Counted from the first letter of the stretch, positions 32,810 to 43,159 are shown. The stretch: 64,000 nt of DNA from Stomatobaculum sp. F0698 (GCF_030644385.1 NZ_CP130060.1:1488001-1552000); one strand, 5' to 3'. Notes: generated by a model from the letters alone, not told the origin. Program-made: numbers and translations.

Positions 32810-33885
32810 TCCGCCTCCCCTGCTTTATCCAAGAGTTCACGAACACAATTCTCCAGAGTATCCAGATTCTCTTTCACTGATTTGGTTCCGCAGAGTCTCT
32901 CGACGCCTTCGCCGGTTCCAAATGCATAGGCCGGAACTTCAACAAAGTTTCGGTAACTCTTCTCTGCGTATTCCTGAAGCCGCTCAATAGACGCTTTGCT
33001 ATATCCGTTGCGGCTCATCACTGCCTCTTCAAAGGCACCGCTGAAATTCACCGGCTGATCCTCACGAATCGCGATATAAACTGCATCCGGGACAGTACGA
33101 TTAGCGAACGTATTCTGCTTTCCGGTCGGCATCGCATAAATAAATGCCTCTGTAAAAACTCTGACAATATGCTCCGGATTCTTTACCCACTTCTTCAACT
33201 CTGACACGTTGACCGTTGCATAGCGATACAAAGTCGAAGAATTGAACTCAACCGTTCCAAGATGTCCGGCTCCAGCATTGTCCTCCGGCGCAAGATCATC
33301 CACTGCCGTAAAGTAATCATACTCACTGTGCACTGCATGGGTTGAAATACTGTGCGCAACCTGAGAAGCTGCGTCATAATTCAACGAAGGATCCGCGGCA
33401 ACCATGCGACCGAACAGTGCAATTTCAAATCCGGGAATATCTTTCAGTGCCTTCTTAAATGACTCTTTTTCTTCACAACCATCCGCTGCAAGCTGTGCCA
33501 ATGCCTGGATTTGTGCACTGCTGATAAAAAACAACGCGTCTAACTCTGCCTTCTTACCTTTTTTCTCATCGATCTTGACCTTGAGGCCTGCTTTCGTCAA
33601 AGCATCAATTGCCAGCTTCTCACCGTTCAGACTGGAATTTAACTTCTGTATCTCCTCTGCCAGCAATCCAACCACTTTCTTGCTTCTCTTAGAAAGCTCC
33701 TCCTCCGTCATCACATCCTTGAAGTACTCGCGCATTGCATGCTTCCATGCCTGAGAGGAAACCCTTGCTCGCGTGGTTCCACCGTAAATAGCGGTCTTCG
33801 GACTCCCAGTATCATCGCGGTTGATGCAGCTCGGCGGAACCGTCTGAATCACATGCAGGTCCACAAACAATCTATTCTTATCCAT
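32806..33885 (-). CDS. cas7: Cas7e Cascade backbone (CasC/Cse4)
   Basis: 359 residues. LFVDLHVIQTVPPSCINRDD and GGTTRARVSSQAWKHAMR near the start, then YRYATVNVSELKK near residue 225 and AMPTGKQNTFANRTVP, are the conserved Cas7e blocks. Six copies form the crRNA-holding filament of Cascade in E. coli. AAAGGA lies before the ATG. A 73-base gap to cse2 is the largest in the operon. Confidence 0.95.
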   Translation of the reverse strand: MDKNRLFVDLHVIQTVPPSCINRDDTGSPKTAIYGGTTRARVSSQAWKHAMREYFKDVMTEEELSKRSKKVVGLLAEEIQKLNSSLNGEKLAIDALTKAGLKVKIDEKKGKKAELDALFFISSAQIQALAQLAADGCEEKESFKKALKDIPGFEIALFGRMVAADPSLNYDAASQVAHSISTHAVHSEYDYFTAVDDLAPEDNAGAGHLGTVEFNSSTLYRYATVNVSELKKWVKNPEHIVRVFTEAFIYAMPTGKQNTFANRTVPDAVYIAIREDQPVNFSGAFEEAVMSRNGYSKASIERLQEYAEKSYRNFVEVPAYAFGTGEGVERLCGTKSVKENLDTLENCVRELLDKAGEAE

Positions 33886-33958
33886 ATCTTTATCCTTTCC
33901 GGTCTTTATGACCTCACCAGAGTTAAAATCTGCTCTTTCTTACAGCGAATCCGACGCT

Positions 33959-34591
33959 TTACTCTTTCGATTCGGTTCCTGCCTCATCTTCATCCTTCTC
34001 GCGATAGGATAGTTCCCTGTAAAAATCACGCCCCCATTTGAGCCGCACATTGTCAAGACGATTCAAGTCCTGATATTCGTACAAATCTCTCGCCATTGCC
34101 GCATAGTCCAACGGAATGCTCTCGCGCTTGCAAAGCTGAATGATGTTTCGTAAATGCCAACTGAACTCCGTCAGGTCTGCCGAGGTAACGACCACATTAA
34201 AGCGTCGAATAACTGCCTCTTCATTCCCATTCGATCTTCGTGCCAACTGTCCGACCGCACGTCCCAACGTATTGTTCTCCAGATACATGAATTCGCTGTG
34301 AAGATCTTTTCCCTGCTGATGCAAAGCGTAAAGTGTCAGTGCCGTATATACTGCCTTCTCTGCTCGACTGGGTTCATTCCCCTTTCCTTCCAGTTCCTCC
34401 GGCAAACCATCGAATAATAAATCCCAGAGCTCCGGAACTGCCCCCGGCTGTTCACCGATACCGCGCCGCATCTTCGCGAGCTTTGCACGAACCACAGCAT
34501 CTCTCGGATTCTGTTGTAGCTGCAATAGCTTGAACTTTACAAATCCGGAGATACGACTCGCCTTACTAAGTGCCCTCTGTTTTTCTTCCAT
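33959..34591 (-). CDS. cse2: Cse2 (CasB) Cascade small subunit
   Basis: 210 residues, mostly helical. KMRRGIGEQPGAVPELWDLL near residue 43 and the later DYAAMARDLYEYQ and RLKWGRDFYRE are typical for Cse2, a dimer along the belly of Cascade that steadies the R-loop. The C-terminus is acidic. 11 bases downstream of cse1. Confidence 0.92.
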   Translation of the reverse strand: MEEKQRALSKASRISGFVKFKLLQLQQNPRDAVVRAKLAKMRRGIGEQPGAVPELWDLLFDGLPEELEGKGNEPSRAEKAVYTALTLYALHQQGKDLHSEFMYLENNTLGRAVGQLARRSNGNEEAVIRRFNVVVTSADLTEFSWHLRNIIQLCKRESIPLDYAAMARDLYEYQDLNRLDNVRLKWGRDFYRELSYREKDEDEAGTESKE

Positions 34592-34602
34592 GCACGCCTC
34601 CT

Positions 34603-36237
34603 TTAATTCTTGTTCACGCTTCGCAAAGCAGGATATAACTTGTTAATTTTTCGCACCATGCTTTCAAATGCTTTCGGAGCCGAGTAATACACTTCTCCCT
34701 GCTCTCTTCCCACCATGGCTACCAAACCCGCATTGCGCGTCAGCTCTCGTCCGAGCACCAATGCTCGCTCTTTCGCCTGCCGCTGCCATTCCAGTATCTT
34801 TTCTTCCATCGCTTCACCCAAACTACTCGGTTCAATCGAATTTAGCCATGCACGGAAAGGAAAATCCAGGGCAGCGTAGCAAGTTTCTCTTGCATCCGGA
34901 AAAGCGCTCCCACCGGTATCATTTCCCGCTGCGATGGTTAAATCTTTTGCCAGTCCTCCGACAATACCGGCAAGCTTATCGCAACTTTCAACTTCACCTT
35001 TTATTCGTGACAACCAGGCTTCTCCGGAATTCTGTTGCATCTCTGAAAGCAAACCGGCCGCAAATGAGAGCCGATCTTCAAACGCATCATTGACAAAAAA
35101 GTCCTTGTCCCCGTATTGCACGGAAACAATTCTGAAGTTGCACTGCCGCTTTTCCCCTATCTTGGCTTTCTTGTAAAGCGCCTGATTCCACCTGACAATT
35201 CCCGGCAGATAGGTTCCTTCCTCCGCGCAAAAAATCGAAGCAAATTCTCTCCACATTTGTATACCGGCTCTATGCCGTTTCGGCTGATATTGAATAACTT
35301 TCTTGTCTGCCGTTCTTCCCCAAAGAGTCATTTGCTCTGTCGAGGCGCTTTCCTTCGGGAAGAAATCCCCACCTAACAGCGTAAATCCATCTACGGAGAA
35401 TTCATCAGCTCTATGCAGTAAAAGCCGTCTTGACTGTAAGGTTAGTAATTCCGCCTGATTTTCCGGCAATTGTATCTCTTCCCTCTCTTTGTAAGGCGCC
35501 TTTTCTTTCTCCCATACTGCAATATTCTCTTGCTGCCACGCTTTACTCCCATCTTTCAGCAAAGTTAGATTTAAGAGTAATGTTTCAAACAGTGTTTTTC
35601 CGGCAGCTGTGATGATGCCTAATTTTCCAAGCCATCCGGCTCCGGGCGAGGGCAGCCCCTTTTTCTTTGGCTTGGCTGAAGTGTCATCAAATCCATTGAG
35701 ATATAAGAGCCATCTTGCCGCTTCCGCATTGGAAAGCACTTTCTTTCCTTCGCCCGCACGCGTCGAGAATAAACGCAGCTTGTTGCTACTCTCTGAAATC
35801 TCACCGTTTAACTTAGATACTTCATATTCGGTTCCCGCTTCTGCGCTGGTTGCCTGCCAAAACGGCCTCTCCTCATGAAACAACCAGAACCGCTCCCGCC
35901 ACTGCTCTAGGTAGTCTTGAATCGGCTCTATCGGAAAATGTCCCCGGTCATATAGTGCTTTCCAGCGCCGAAACACTTCATCCTCTAACTCATCGTCCTC
36001 CAAATCAAACAGCAGGTTCTCTTCTCCGTTCTCATCTACCCGAGAAAAGGTGCAGTGAAGCACTGCAAGTAGCAGACGCAGCATAGCCACATCCTGCGCA
36101 GCCGTTTCACCGGCCAAATCCTCATATTCATGCGCATGGACAAAGACATCTTTGAGCGATACCTCTTCGATATGGCAATCTCGTGTTCGAACCCGTATCC
36201 ACGGCTCATCCAGCAGGTTAAACTCAGGTTTTATCAT
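34603..36237 (-). CDS. cse1: Cse1 (CasA/Cas8e) Cascade large subunit
   Basis: 544 residues from the ATG at 36237 with AAAGGAG upstream; the ORF extends 21 codons further inside cas3 but without a site. FNLLDEPWIRVR at the start and AAQDVAMLRLLLAVLHC near residue 45 are the usual opening blocks; the helical bundle occupies the C-terminal third. Cse1 reads the PAM and recruits Cas3. It overlaps the cas3 stop by 14 bases. Confidence 0.95.
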   Translation of the reverse strand: MIKPEFNLLDEPWIRVRTRDCHIEEVSLKDVFVHAHEYEDLAGETAAQDVAMLRLLLAVLHCTFSRVDENGEENLLFDLEDDELEDEVFRRWKALYDRGHFPIEPIQDYLEQWRERFWLFHEERPFWQATSAEAGTEYEVSKLNGEISESSNKLRLFSTRAGEGKKVLSNAEAARWLLYLNGFDDTSAKPKKKGLPSPGAGWLGKLGIITAAGKTLFETLLLNLTLLKDGSKAWQQENIAVWEKEKAPYKEREEIQLPENQAELLTLQSRRLLLHRADEFSVDGFTLLGGDFFPKESASTEQMTLWGRTADKKVIQYQPKRHRAGIQMWREFASIFCAEEGTYLPGIVRWNQALYKKAKIGEKRQCNFRIVSVQYGDKDFFVNDAFEDRLSFAAGLLSEMQQNSGEAWLSRIKGEVESCDKLAGIVGGLAKDLTIAAGNDTGGSAFPDARETCYAALDFPFRAWLNSIEPSSLGEAMEEKILEWQRQAKERALVLGRELTRNAGLVAMVGREQGEVYYSAPKAFESMVRKINKLYPALRSVNKN

Positions 36238-39031
36238 CCGCAGCTCCTTTCTCATAAAACAGACCTTCCTCCTCCGAGTACCACAAGCGAAACCCCGCAA
36301 GTTCTGTTTCCAACCGTTCGTTCAACAGGAGAAATGATTCCTCTCGCAACATCGGATCGTGCTTCCACTCACCGGATAACACAAGCTCATTCATCGGCTT
36401 CAGAGCTTCGAGAGTCTTTTTGATTTGATATTCACGGCAGAGCGCACCTGGCAACTTTACACTTTGCCGCAACAAGTCTCGCTTCTCTTCCGGGGAGGGA
36501 ATTCGTTCGACCGGAAGTCTCTGCCCCTCATATTGCCAGGGAAGATAGTGAATTTCGTTTCCTTTCTGCATAAATAAGAGCACCTCGATGCTGTTTTCGG
36601 AGTCTCTTACCTGTGCCTGTGCTTCCTCCTCGTCCAATTTGGTCTCCACATTGCTGATCCAGTTTTCAAGACTTCTTCTGGGCTTATCTAGGCAATAGGA
36701 ATCTGCCTTCGTCTTTTTATGTCCGGTCTTATTCGCCTCTTCCTTTTTCGCTTTTCCGTACATTATCTTCTCAGCTTCGGTTTCCCAATCAGGTTCCCGG
36801 TCGTCGTAGCAATCCTGCACCAAATTCGGAATATCCGTCGGCAGTGTGATTTTGTCCGGCAAACGCTTTTTGGTTCTCATGAGAAGATAGTCCCCGTAAA
36901 TGGCGCGCGTTCCGGATTCAAACGCATCTTCATCCGGCTCTATGACATAGCACTGCGCTGCTTTCAGCTGTTCCGGCCGCATATTGTCATGAATCGGATG
37001 ACGATGTAAGCGTCCCAGACGTTGCAGGAGTAAGTCCATGGGGCAGAGGTCGGTGAGCATCACATCTCCGTCAATGTCCAGGCTTTGTTCGAGCACCGAT
37101 GTTCCGATTACAATCAAATGATCCCGTTCCGCTTTGGTGGAGCGCTTTCCCAGTTTTTGCAACAATTCACGCTCACGCGCTGCGCGATCCGGCATCAAAA
37201 ACGCACTGTGCAGGAGGACAATATCCGTGTCCGGCATCTGCTCTCTTACTTCCTTGGCAAACTCTTGCGCTCGCCGTATGGTACTTAATATCACGATTGC
37301 GCAGCCGCCGTCCCGCAACTTTTCTTGTAGTATTTGAATGCGCCCTGATTCTTTGACTCGTCGAATCGCTACACTTCGCGATGCACTCTGTAGATGCAGT
37401 CCCTTTTGATGAACCTCTTTTCCGTCGGTCCAGGTGAGCAGCGGATACGCACGCGAATATCTCCAATCCGCTTCTTCGCCTTGCGTAAACCGCTTTTCGC
37501 GCTCACGTATTTCTCGCTTGGATGTATTCAGATAGGCATCCACAAAATCGATGCGCCTTGAAGCGGGCAGAGTGGCTGAGAGAAGAATCACCGGCACATG
37601 ATAGGCACCGAGCCAGCAGAGTGCGCGCTCCAGGTACACGTTCATGTAGGCGTCGTAGGCATGCACCTCATCGATAATCACGATTTTTCCCGCCATGCCG
37701 AGATGCCTGAGCATCAAGTGTTTTTGCTTCAGCGCGGCCATCAAAATCTGATCGACCGTTGCAATGACAAAATCGGAGAGCAATACCTGCTTGCGGCCGC
37801 GGAAAAAGCTGTGTACCACCAGCGCCTTATCTTCATCCTCGCCGATGCACGCTTCCCCCGTGAACTCTCCCTGTCCTGTTTCCAGCAAATCGGCATAGTC
37901 CTGATTTAACTCTGCTTTGCCGTGCGCAAGGCGTATCGAGAGTTTCTCTCTGCTCTCCCCCTGAACCGCAACCTGCTCCTCCGCCCAAGTCCTTATACGC
38001 GGGAATATACCGTTTGCCGTCGCCTGTGTCGGCAGGCCGAAAAAGAGCCCGCCGCTTCCGCACTTACCGGCAAATGTTTCGGCGGCCGCAAGTGCCGCCT
38101 CGGTCTTACCGACGCCCATCTGCGCCTCAACAATTAGGATACCCGGCGAGCTGACAGCATCTGATATCTCAAGCACTGCCTTCTGCAGTTCGTTGGGGGG
38201 AAAGCCAAAGTTCTCCGCAAAAGCTACCTCGTCCATTCCGCCAAGCTCGGCCGACCAGACAGCCGGAAGCTTTAACTTTTTCCAAGCACTGCGAGTCCGC
38301 TTGGGATACATTTCTTCCTGCCCCAACTCGTCAATCGAAATGGTCGGGTGGTAGAACTGATTGCTCGCGACCCAGTCCGCCATGACGAGAAGCCCCGAGA
38401 GTAAAACGCGCTGCGGTCCGGAGAGTTCCGGGATAATCGATGCATCTTGGATGCCGCTTACTTCTAAGGCGTATCGAAGAAAGGCATCCCAAATCTCAGC
38501 CCACAGCCGGGCATCACTATCCTTGCCTCTGAAGTTGACGAGATGTCCGTCAAACGTGGCATCACTCACCGCCTCCTGAGGTTTTCCGTGATGTGCGCCG
38601 ACAATCTCACAAATTCCTTCGTTCACACCCCGCTGCTGTAAAATCACCTGACCGGCCAACGCATGCGCTATCGCAGAGGGCTCTGTAAATGTTGATATAT
38701 TCTGTATCTCCAGCCCCTTTTCCGCAAGCCGTTCCCGCACCTCCGGCAACATTTCCAGAATACGCGCCTGAAACACGGCTGTCGCCTTGCCGATATCGTG
38801 CGCCATACCCAGGAATACACATACCTTCTGAAACAGCACTTCGTTTTCCTGCAGGGCCTCCTCGCTGCCGCCGCAGATTTCTCGCCGTACGGCAGCCGGA
38901 AGCCAATGCTTCCAGAGTTTCTCCATGATTCCCGCCGTGTCCCGCGCGTGCATCCAGAGCGGCAGCCACTGCGCGCTGTCGTTCGGATTGGTTTTTGCCG
39001 CAAGACTGCGCATCAGCTTGTTTACGTCCAT
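36224..39031 (-). CDS. cas3: Cas3 helicase-nuclease
   Basis: 935 residues, full length for I-E. The HD nuclease domain has LWMHARDTAG (His28), GMAHDIGKA (His78-Asp79) and VGAHHGKP; the helicase has Walker A AQMGVGKTEAAL near residue 305, IIDEVHAYD near 455, SATLPASRR and the motif VI region QRLGRLHRHP. Cas3 degrades DNA marked by Cascade. It is the first gene of the operon. Bases 38944-38961 match an 18-base part of two spacers in the array. Confidence 0.96.
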   Translation of the reverse strand: MDVNKLMRSLAAKTNPNDSAQWLPLWMHARDTAGIMEKLWKHWLPAAVRREICGGSEEALQENEVLFQKVCVFLGMAHDIGKATAVFQARILEMLPEVRERLAEKGLEIQNISTFTEPSAIAHALAGQVILQQRGVNEGICEIVGAHHGKPQEAVSDATFDGHLVNFRGKDSDARLWAEIWDAFLRYALEVSGIQDASIIPELSGPQRVLLSGLLVMADWVASNQFYHPTISIDELGQEEMYPKRTRSAWKKLKLPAVWSAELGGMDEVAFAENFGFPPNELQKAVLEISDAVSSPGILIVEAQMGVGKTEAALAAAETFAGKCGSGGLFFGLPTQATANGIFPRIRTWAEEQVAVQGESREKLSIRLAHGKAELNQDYADLLETGQGEFTGEACIGEDEDKALVVHSFFRGRKQVLLSDFVIATVDQILMAALKQKHLMLRHLGMAGKIVIIDEVHAYDAYMNVYLERALCWLGAYHVPVILLSATLPASRRIDFVDAYLNTSKREIREREKRFTQGEEADWRYSRAYPLLTWTDGKEVHQKGLHLQSASRSVAIRRVKESGRIQILQEKLRDGGCAIVILSTIRRAQEFAKEVREQMPDTDIVLLHSAFLMPDRAARERELLQKLGKRSTKAERDHLIVIGTSVLEQSLDIDGDVMLTDLCPMDLLLQRLGRLHRHPIHDNMRPEQLKAAQCYVIEPDEDAFESGTRAIYGDYLLMRTKKRLPDKITLPTDIPNLVQDCYDDREPDWETEAEKIMYGKAKKEEANKTGHKKTKADSYCLDKPRRSLENWISNVETKLDEEEAQAQVRDSENSIEVLLFMQKGNEIHYLPWQYEGQRLPVERIPSPEEKRDLLRQSVKLPGALCREYQIKKTLEALKPMNELVLSGEWKHDPMLREESFLLLNERLETELAGFRLWYSEEEGLFYEKGAADDKT

Positions 39032-39056
39032 GCTTCCCTCCCGGAGTTCTTAACAT

Positions 39057-39319
39057 TCTCTTACAGTTTAGCGCTTATAATCTTAATTTCAAGTTACAAT
39101 TGCATATTTTTGCTTTGATTCTCATCTCGATTTTGTCTAATTTGGTGCGGTAACATCATCTTTTCAATGTTTCGAATTGTCATTTCTATTCAGTGCAGTA
39201 TTCAAAACTCTCGACTGCAATCTCTAGCCCTCATCTTTGATAGTTTCACTTTACCACAGCACCTGTCCGAATTTCCGGACTCCATTATTCGCTCCCGTTT
39301 CCTTTTCAAATTTTTCCGA
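39057..39319. other. Intergenic stretch upstream of cas3
   Basis: AT-rich, with no ORF I can support. The cas promoter must lie here on the minus strand; TATAAG near 39075-39080 is a candidate -10 but has no good -35. Confidence 0.4.
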
Positions 39320-39357
39320 CACAAAAAAAGAGGCCGCTGCTTCCGCAACCGCCTCTC
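39320..39357 (-). terminator. Terminator of the prolyl-tRNA deacylase-like gene
   Basis: On the minus strand GAGAGGCGG and CGGCCTCT pair (imperfect) around a 14-base loop, followed by seven T. It insulates the cas operon from the gene upstream. Confidence 0.8.
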
Positions 39358-39425
39358 CCTTCTCTTCTCTTCAAAGATGCAATACCGTGTAACCAACTCT
39401 CTTGTCTTCTTAACTCCCCTGCACT

Positions 39426-39968
39426 TCATTCCCCGTGCAATTCCACGGAAAGGTAACTGTGCTTGACCGCTGGCAAAAAGGTCTCAAAAATATCCGCACG
39501 CCGCAATTTGATCGACGAAGTGTTCACGCAGGGATGGCAGCCGATGTACTCGTCCCGAAAGAGGTCTTGATCTACGAGGAGTTGCACCCTGTGCTCATTG
39601 TCGTTCATCAGTCCCATGACACTCACCGAACCCGGGTAGAGCCCCAGGTATTCGACCATCTTTCCGGCCGGGGCAAAGCTTAGGCGTGCGGAACCGATTT
39701 GCGCCGAGAGTTCCTTCGTTTTAAAGGGCTTATCCCCCGGCATCATCAGAAGATAAAAAGCGGTCTGCTGGCGGTTGCAAAGAAACAGGTTCTTACAAAT
39801 GTGGCAGTTTAACACCTCATCTATGGCCGCGCAGACCTCCATGGTCTCGGCGGGCGCGTGATCCACACGCGCATACGGAATTTCCAGTCGATCCAACAAA
39901 TCATAGACCGCGAGTTCCCGCGCCGTTCTTTCGGTGCAGTCCTTCGGTCTGCCGTGTTCTAAATACAA
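39426..39968 (-). CDS. Prolyl-tRNA synthetase-associated domain protein (YbaK/ProXp-type deacylase)
   Basis: 180 residues. VYDLLDRLEIPYARVDHAPA at the start, LFLCNRQQTAFYLLMMPGD near residue 62, KELSAQIGSARLSFA near 88 and the GSVSVMGL block near 113 match the ProXp/PrdX group of free-standing deacylases that clear mischarged tRNAPro. It stands alone with its own terminator. Confidence 0.8.
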   Translation of the reverse strand: MYLEHGRPKDCTERTARELAVYDLLDRLEIPYARVDHAPAETMEVCAAIDEVLNCHICKNLFLCNRQQTAFYLLMMPGDKPFKTKELSAQIGSARLSFAPAGKMVEYLGLYPGSVSVMGLMNDNEHRVQLLVDQDLFRDEYIGCHPCVNTSSIKLRRADIFETFLPAVKHSYLSVELHGE

Positions 39969-40071
39969 AGCATTTTCCTCTTACTCTTCAAAATGATAAA
40001 TCAGCACCATGATAGCGCATTTCCCGCGCCGTCGCAAAAGGAATCGGGAATCTAAGCTGCAATGATTCGCA

Positions 40072-40111
40072 GAAAAAGCCCCCGCCGAGTCTCTCGACTC
40101 GGCGGGGGGGC
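40072..40111 (-). terminator. Terminator of the rhodanese-msrAB operon
   Basis: A GC-rich hairpin, CCCCCGCCGAGT with ACTCGGCGGGGG and a short loop, then TTTTTCT on the minus strand. Confidence 0.9.
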
Positions 40112-40151
40112 ACTGCAGCCATTTGCTTTCAAACGCCTGCTTTTCTGCCAC

Positions 40152-41069
40152 TCAACGCTCAAACAATTTCTTGTATTCCCCGTAGCCCTCTTCTTCCAAC
40201 TTGTCATAGGGAATAAAGCGGAGGGAGGCGGAATTAATGCAGTAGCGGAGGCCGCCTGTCTCGCTGGGACCGTCGTTAAAGACATGACCCAAGTGCGAAT
40301 TTCCCTCTTTGGAGCGCACTTCCGTGCGAACCATGCCGTGTGAGCGGTCGGTGGTCTCCTTCAGTTCCTTTCCTTCAATCGGCTTGGAAAAAGCAGGCCA
40401 GCCGCAGCCGGAATCAAACTTGTCGAGGGAGCTGAACAGCGGCTCACCGCTCACAATATCGACATAGATGCCCTTCTCAAAGAAGTCATCGTACTCCCCG
40501 GTGAAGGGACGCTCGGTCGCGGCGTTCTGCGTGACCTCATAAGAGAGATCACCGATTTTTTCGCGGAGCGTCTCCTTGCTCTCCTCTTCCGCAAGATGAA
40601 ACATCTTCTGCGGAATGTGGCAGTAGCCGTCCGGATTTTTATCGAGATACTTCTGATGGTATTCCTCCGCGGAATAGAAGTTTTGGATGGGCGCCAGCTC
40701 TACCGCGAGCTTTGTGCCGTACTTTGCCTCCTGCTCGTCATAAACCGCCTGAATTTCCGGAAGCTGGCTCTGATCCGCATAGTAAATACCGGTGCGGTAC
40801 TGAATGCCTTTGTCATTTCCCTGCTTGTTTACGGAGAGCGGATCGATCACCAAAAAGTACTTATCCAGCAGCTCACGAAGTGAAATCTTATTCGGATCAT
40901 ACTCGATTTTTACGGTCTCCGCATGTCCGCTGCTGTCGCAGACTTCCCGATAGGTAGGAGCACTGTCCGGACCGTTTGCATAGCCCACCTCGGTCGCACG
41001 CACGCCCGGGAACTGGTCAAAGTACTTCTGTAAGCCCCAGAAACATCCACCTGCGAGATAGATGGTCAT
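40152..41069 (-). CDS. msrAB: Bifunctional peptide-methionine sulfoxide reductase MsrA/MsrB
   Basis: 305 residues from the ATG at 41069, which overlaps the TGA of the rhodanese gene (ATGA). MsrA occupies residues ~1-155 with the catalytic GCFWG near residue 9; MsrB occupies ~170-300 with [19 protein letters not shown] and [13 protein letters not shown], including the resolving and catalytic Cys. Both stereoisomers of oxidised methionine can thus be repaired. No signal peptide, so cytoplasmic unless anchored otherwise. Translational coupling to a rhodanese lipoprotein is suggestive of redox function near the membrane. Confidence 0.93.
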   Translation of the reverse strand: MTIYLAGGCFWGLQKYFDQFPGVRATEVGYANGPDSAPTYREVCDSSGHAETVKIEYDPNKISLRELLDKYFLVIDPLSVNKQGNDKGIQYRTGIYYADQSQLPEIQAVYDEQEAKYGTKLAVELAPIQNFYSAEEYHQKYLDKNPDGYCHIPQKMFHLAEEESKETLREKIGDLSYEVTQNAATERPFTGEYDDFFEKGIYVDIVSGEPLFSSLDKFDSGCGWPAFSKPIEGKELKETTDRSHGMVRTEVRSKEGNSHLGHVFNDGPSETGGLRYCINSASLRFIPYDKLEEEGYGEYKKLFER

Positions 41070-41569
41070 TTTACCAGTTCCCCCGTCCATGTCATGACGC
41101 CGCCAAAGTTGTAGACCTTTCGATAGCCGAGCTTTGATAACTTCTCCGCCGCAAGTCCCGCTCGATGTCCACTGCGGCAGTATATTAAAAGCACCTGATC
41201 CAAATCCTTCAGCATTTCCGGTCTCGTCCCGTTGATTTCCTCGTTCGGCAATAGCACCGCACCCGGAATGTGACCGCTGTCATACTCCTCCTTGGTGCGC
41301 ACATCGAGGATGATGTGACCGTCGTCCTGCTTCATCATCTCCCGCGCCGTATCCTGATCGATTGTCTGATAGCCCATGGTCTCCTGTTCCTCCTTGCTCT
41401 CGCCTGTTGCGCTCATCGAAGCGCTGCTGCTTGTCTCGGCAGCCGCCATCGATACCGCACTTTCTGTTGCCTTACTTGTCTCTGCAGACTCGGCCTTCTT
41501 CCCGCAGGATACCAGCAGCGGCAGTGCAAGTGCCGCAACAACTGCGAGGAGGTAGCGTCTCTTCTTCAT
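41066..41569 (-). CDS. Rhodanese-domain lipoprotein
   Basis: 167 residues. A lipoprotein signal ([16 protein letters not shown], lipobox LVSC) and a Ser/Glu linker precede a rhodanese domain (residues ~70-165) with [18 protein letters not shown] and active-site loop CRSGHR. Rhodanese cysteines carry sulfur or take part in thiol exchange; on the outer face of the membrane a reductant role is plausible. GGAGG upstream. First gene of the operon with msrAB. Confidence 0.88.
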   Translation of the reverse strand: MKKRRYLLAVVAALALPLLVSCGKKAESAETSKATESAVSMAAAETSSSASMSATGESKEEQETMGYQTIDQDTAREMMKQDDGHIILDVRTKEEYDSGHIPGAVLLPNEEINGTRPEMLKDLDQVLLIYCRSGHRAGLAAEKLSKLGYRKVYNFGGVMTWTGELVK

Positions 41570-41626
41570 GGCTTTCTTTCCTCCTTTTATCGTATCGCTT
41601 TCTCAAACTTTTGCTCTGATGCGTCA

Positions 41627-41661
41627 ATTTCGAAATTGCTTCGAAATTCACTTATAGTATA
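41627..41661 (-). promoter_or_regulatory. Extended -10 promoter with operator for the rhodanese-msrAB operon
   Basis: TATACT (41656-41661 on the minus strand) is preceded by TGG, an extended -10. Just downstream lies a perfect inverted repeat, ATTTCGAA and TTCGAAAT 5 bases apart (41627-41647), where a repressor would cover the transcription start. Confidence 0.55.
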
Positions 41662-41937
41662 CCACTTTGGTCGGAAAAAGAAACAGGGATTCATCATGAA
41701 AGGATGAAATGTTGCTATCAGTGGCAATGTTGATAGAATAATGAGTTTTCGTTTGTCGGGCATTATACTCCTGCTATTGCAAATCACCCCGCAGATATGT
41801 AATCCTCACTTCCATCAGCAGAAATGTACACTGCATAATCAACGACTAAAATATAGAGTTTCCAAGATACCATTTACCACCCATTTTTACTCCGTTTAAT
41901 ATAGTTAAAGACTGGATAGTCTATAGCTGTTCCCCAG
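41662..41937. other. AT-rich intergenic stretch
   Basis: No supported gene. Short direct and inverted repeats are present (for example TTGCTATCAGTGGCAA near 41712), but I cannot assign them. Confidence 0.3.
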
Positions 41938-42381
41938 TTATCTGACACACCATTTAACATTATTAAATCCCCATGACCAAAGTCTCCACGCTGCAATTTC
42001 TGCTCTTTCCCGATTCGCACACTCAATTAAAATTTCAAAATCTCGATTCATTGTAGGAAATGGGATATTTTCTCTATCTATATACTTATCTCCAAGCCAA
42101 CAAAATGGATTTAATGCAAGGTTGTCACATTTCAATTCATTGACATTTAAGATTACTAACCAGCAATTATTAACCCACTCTTTCTCTTTCTTTTCAAAGT
42201 ATGATTTTTCCACTTCAAAAGCGATTCTATTTTTATTAGTTGTACACAGTCTGTATTTTTTCTTCTTAATTTCTTCCAGCGGCACAATTCCAAAATCCGC
42301 CTGATATTCTTGCTTTAGATTCTCGCCGCATATTAAATTACCGTCCTTTTGTCCATAAACAAAATATCGACTCCCCCTCAC
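41938..42381 (-). pseudogene. C-terminal part of a split membrane-protein gene
   Basis: 147 residues, soluble, many Lys and Trp (CWLVILNVNELKCDNLALN ...). Its only start (GTG at 42379-42381) lacks a ribosome site and lies inside the preceding gene. The coding phases of the two ORFs would join if a run of five G near 42367-42371 lost one base, giving ISEGSRYFVYGQKDG. I read it as the tail of one disrupted ~370-residue protein. Family unknown. Confidence 0.5.
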
Positions 42382-43024
42382 TTATGAGCATGAGCTCTGG
42401 AACTCTGGTTTTCTGTCCTATTTTCAGCCATTCCACCCCAAGAGAAACTAGAACAATCCACTCAAATATCTCAACAGAAAGCACTTTGACTGAAAGTTCT
42501 GCGAATATAATAATATAATATAGTATCGAATCCCAAAGCAATCCACTCGTTTCCTGAAAGCTTTCTATATTAATCCCCCCTGGAATTACAGTGTTCTTTA
42601 TCAACCACGGAAACGCAACCCAAAACAATACTCCAACAATAAATTTTTTGAGCCAATTCCCCAAAGTTTTTGCAGTTATACACCAGTGAAACAATCGCAA
42701 CAAGATGTAAGCAAAAAATAAAAAAAACGTCAATATGCACAGTATTGTCAAAATATAATACTCGAGCCAAAACAAACGTTCTTCAATTCTTCTAGAAATC
42801 TCGACCAACATTATTAATGACACGCTTTTTACGCACAGAAGCAATAATTTTTCCAAAGATTCTTCGATAAACATCCCGAATTGTAGTAAAGCTTTATCCG
42901 CTCCCTCCAGCATCAATGCTTCTAATGGAGGCGTTTTCTTATATCTATAAACCGCCATTGAAAATAACAGTAGCGCTGACACTGTAGTCGCTACATTTGC
43001 TGCCATCTCCCAGTCAAAGCCCAT
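42338..43024 (-). pseudogene. N-terminal membrane part of a split gene
   Basis: 228 residues from the ATG at 43024, which has GGAGG about 10 bases upstream; an ATG six codons earlier has none. At least four hydrophobic segments (near 10-30, 85-115, 130-155, 175-205). The last ~10 residues after LMLISEGE appear out of frame. AT-rich codon use contrasts with neighbours, suggesting transfer. Could also be a real separate protein. Family unknown. Confidence 0.5.
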
Positions 43025-43159
43025 CTGTGTACTCACCTCCATATACTGAAGAATATAATATGCCTTCCTCTCCTATACACCCTTTTCTACTAAAAAGTAG
43101 CTGCCTCTATCGAAGCAGCTGCTTTCCCTTATCACCGTGCACTTATTCTCTTATATCTC

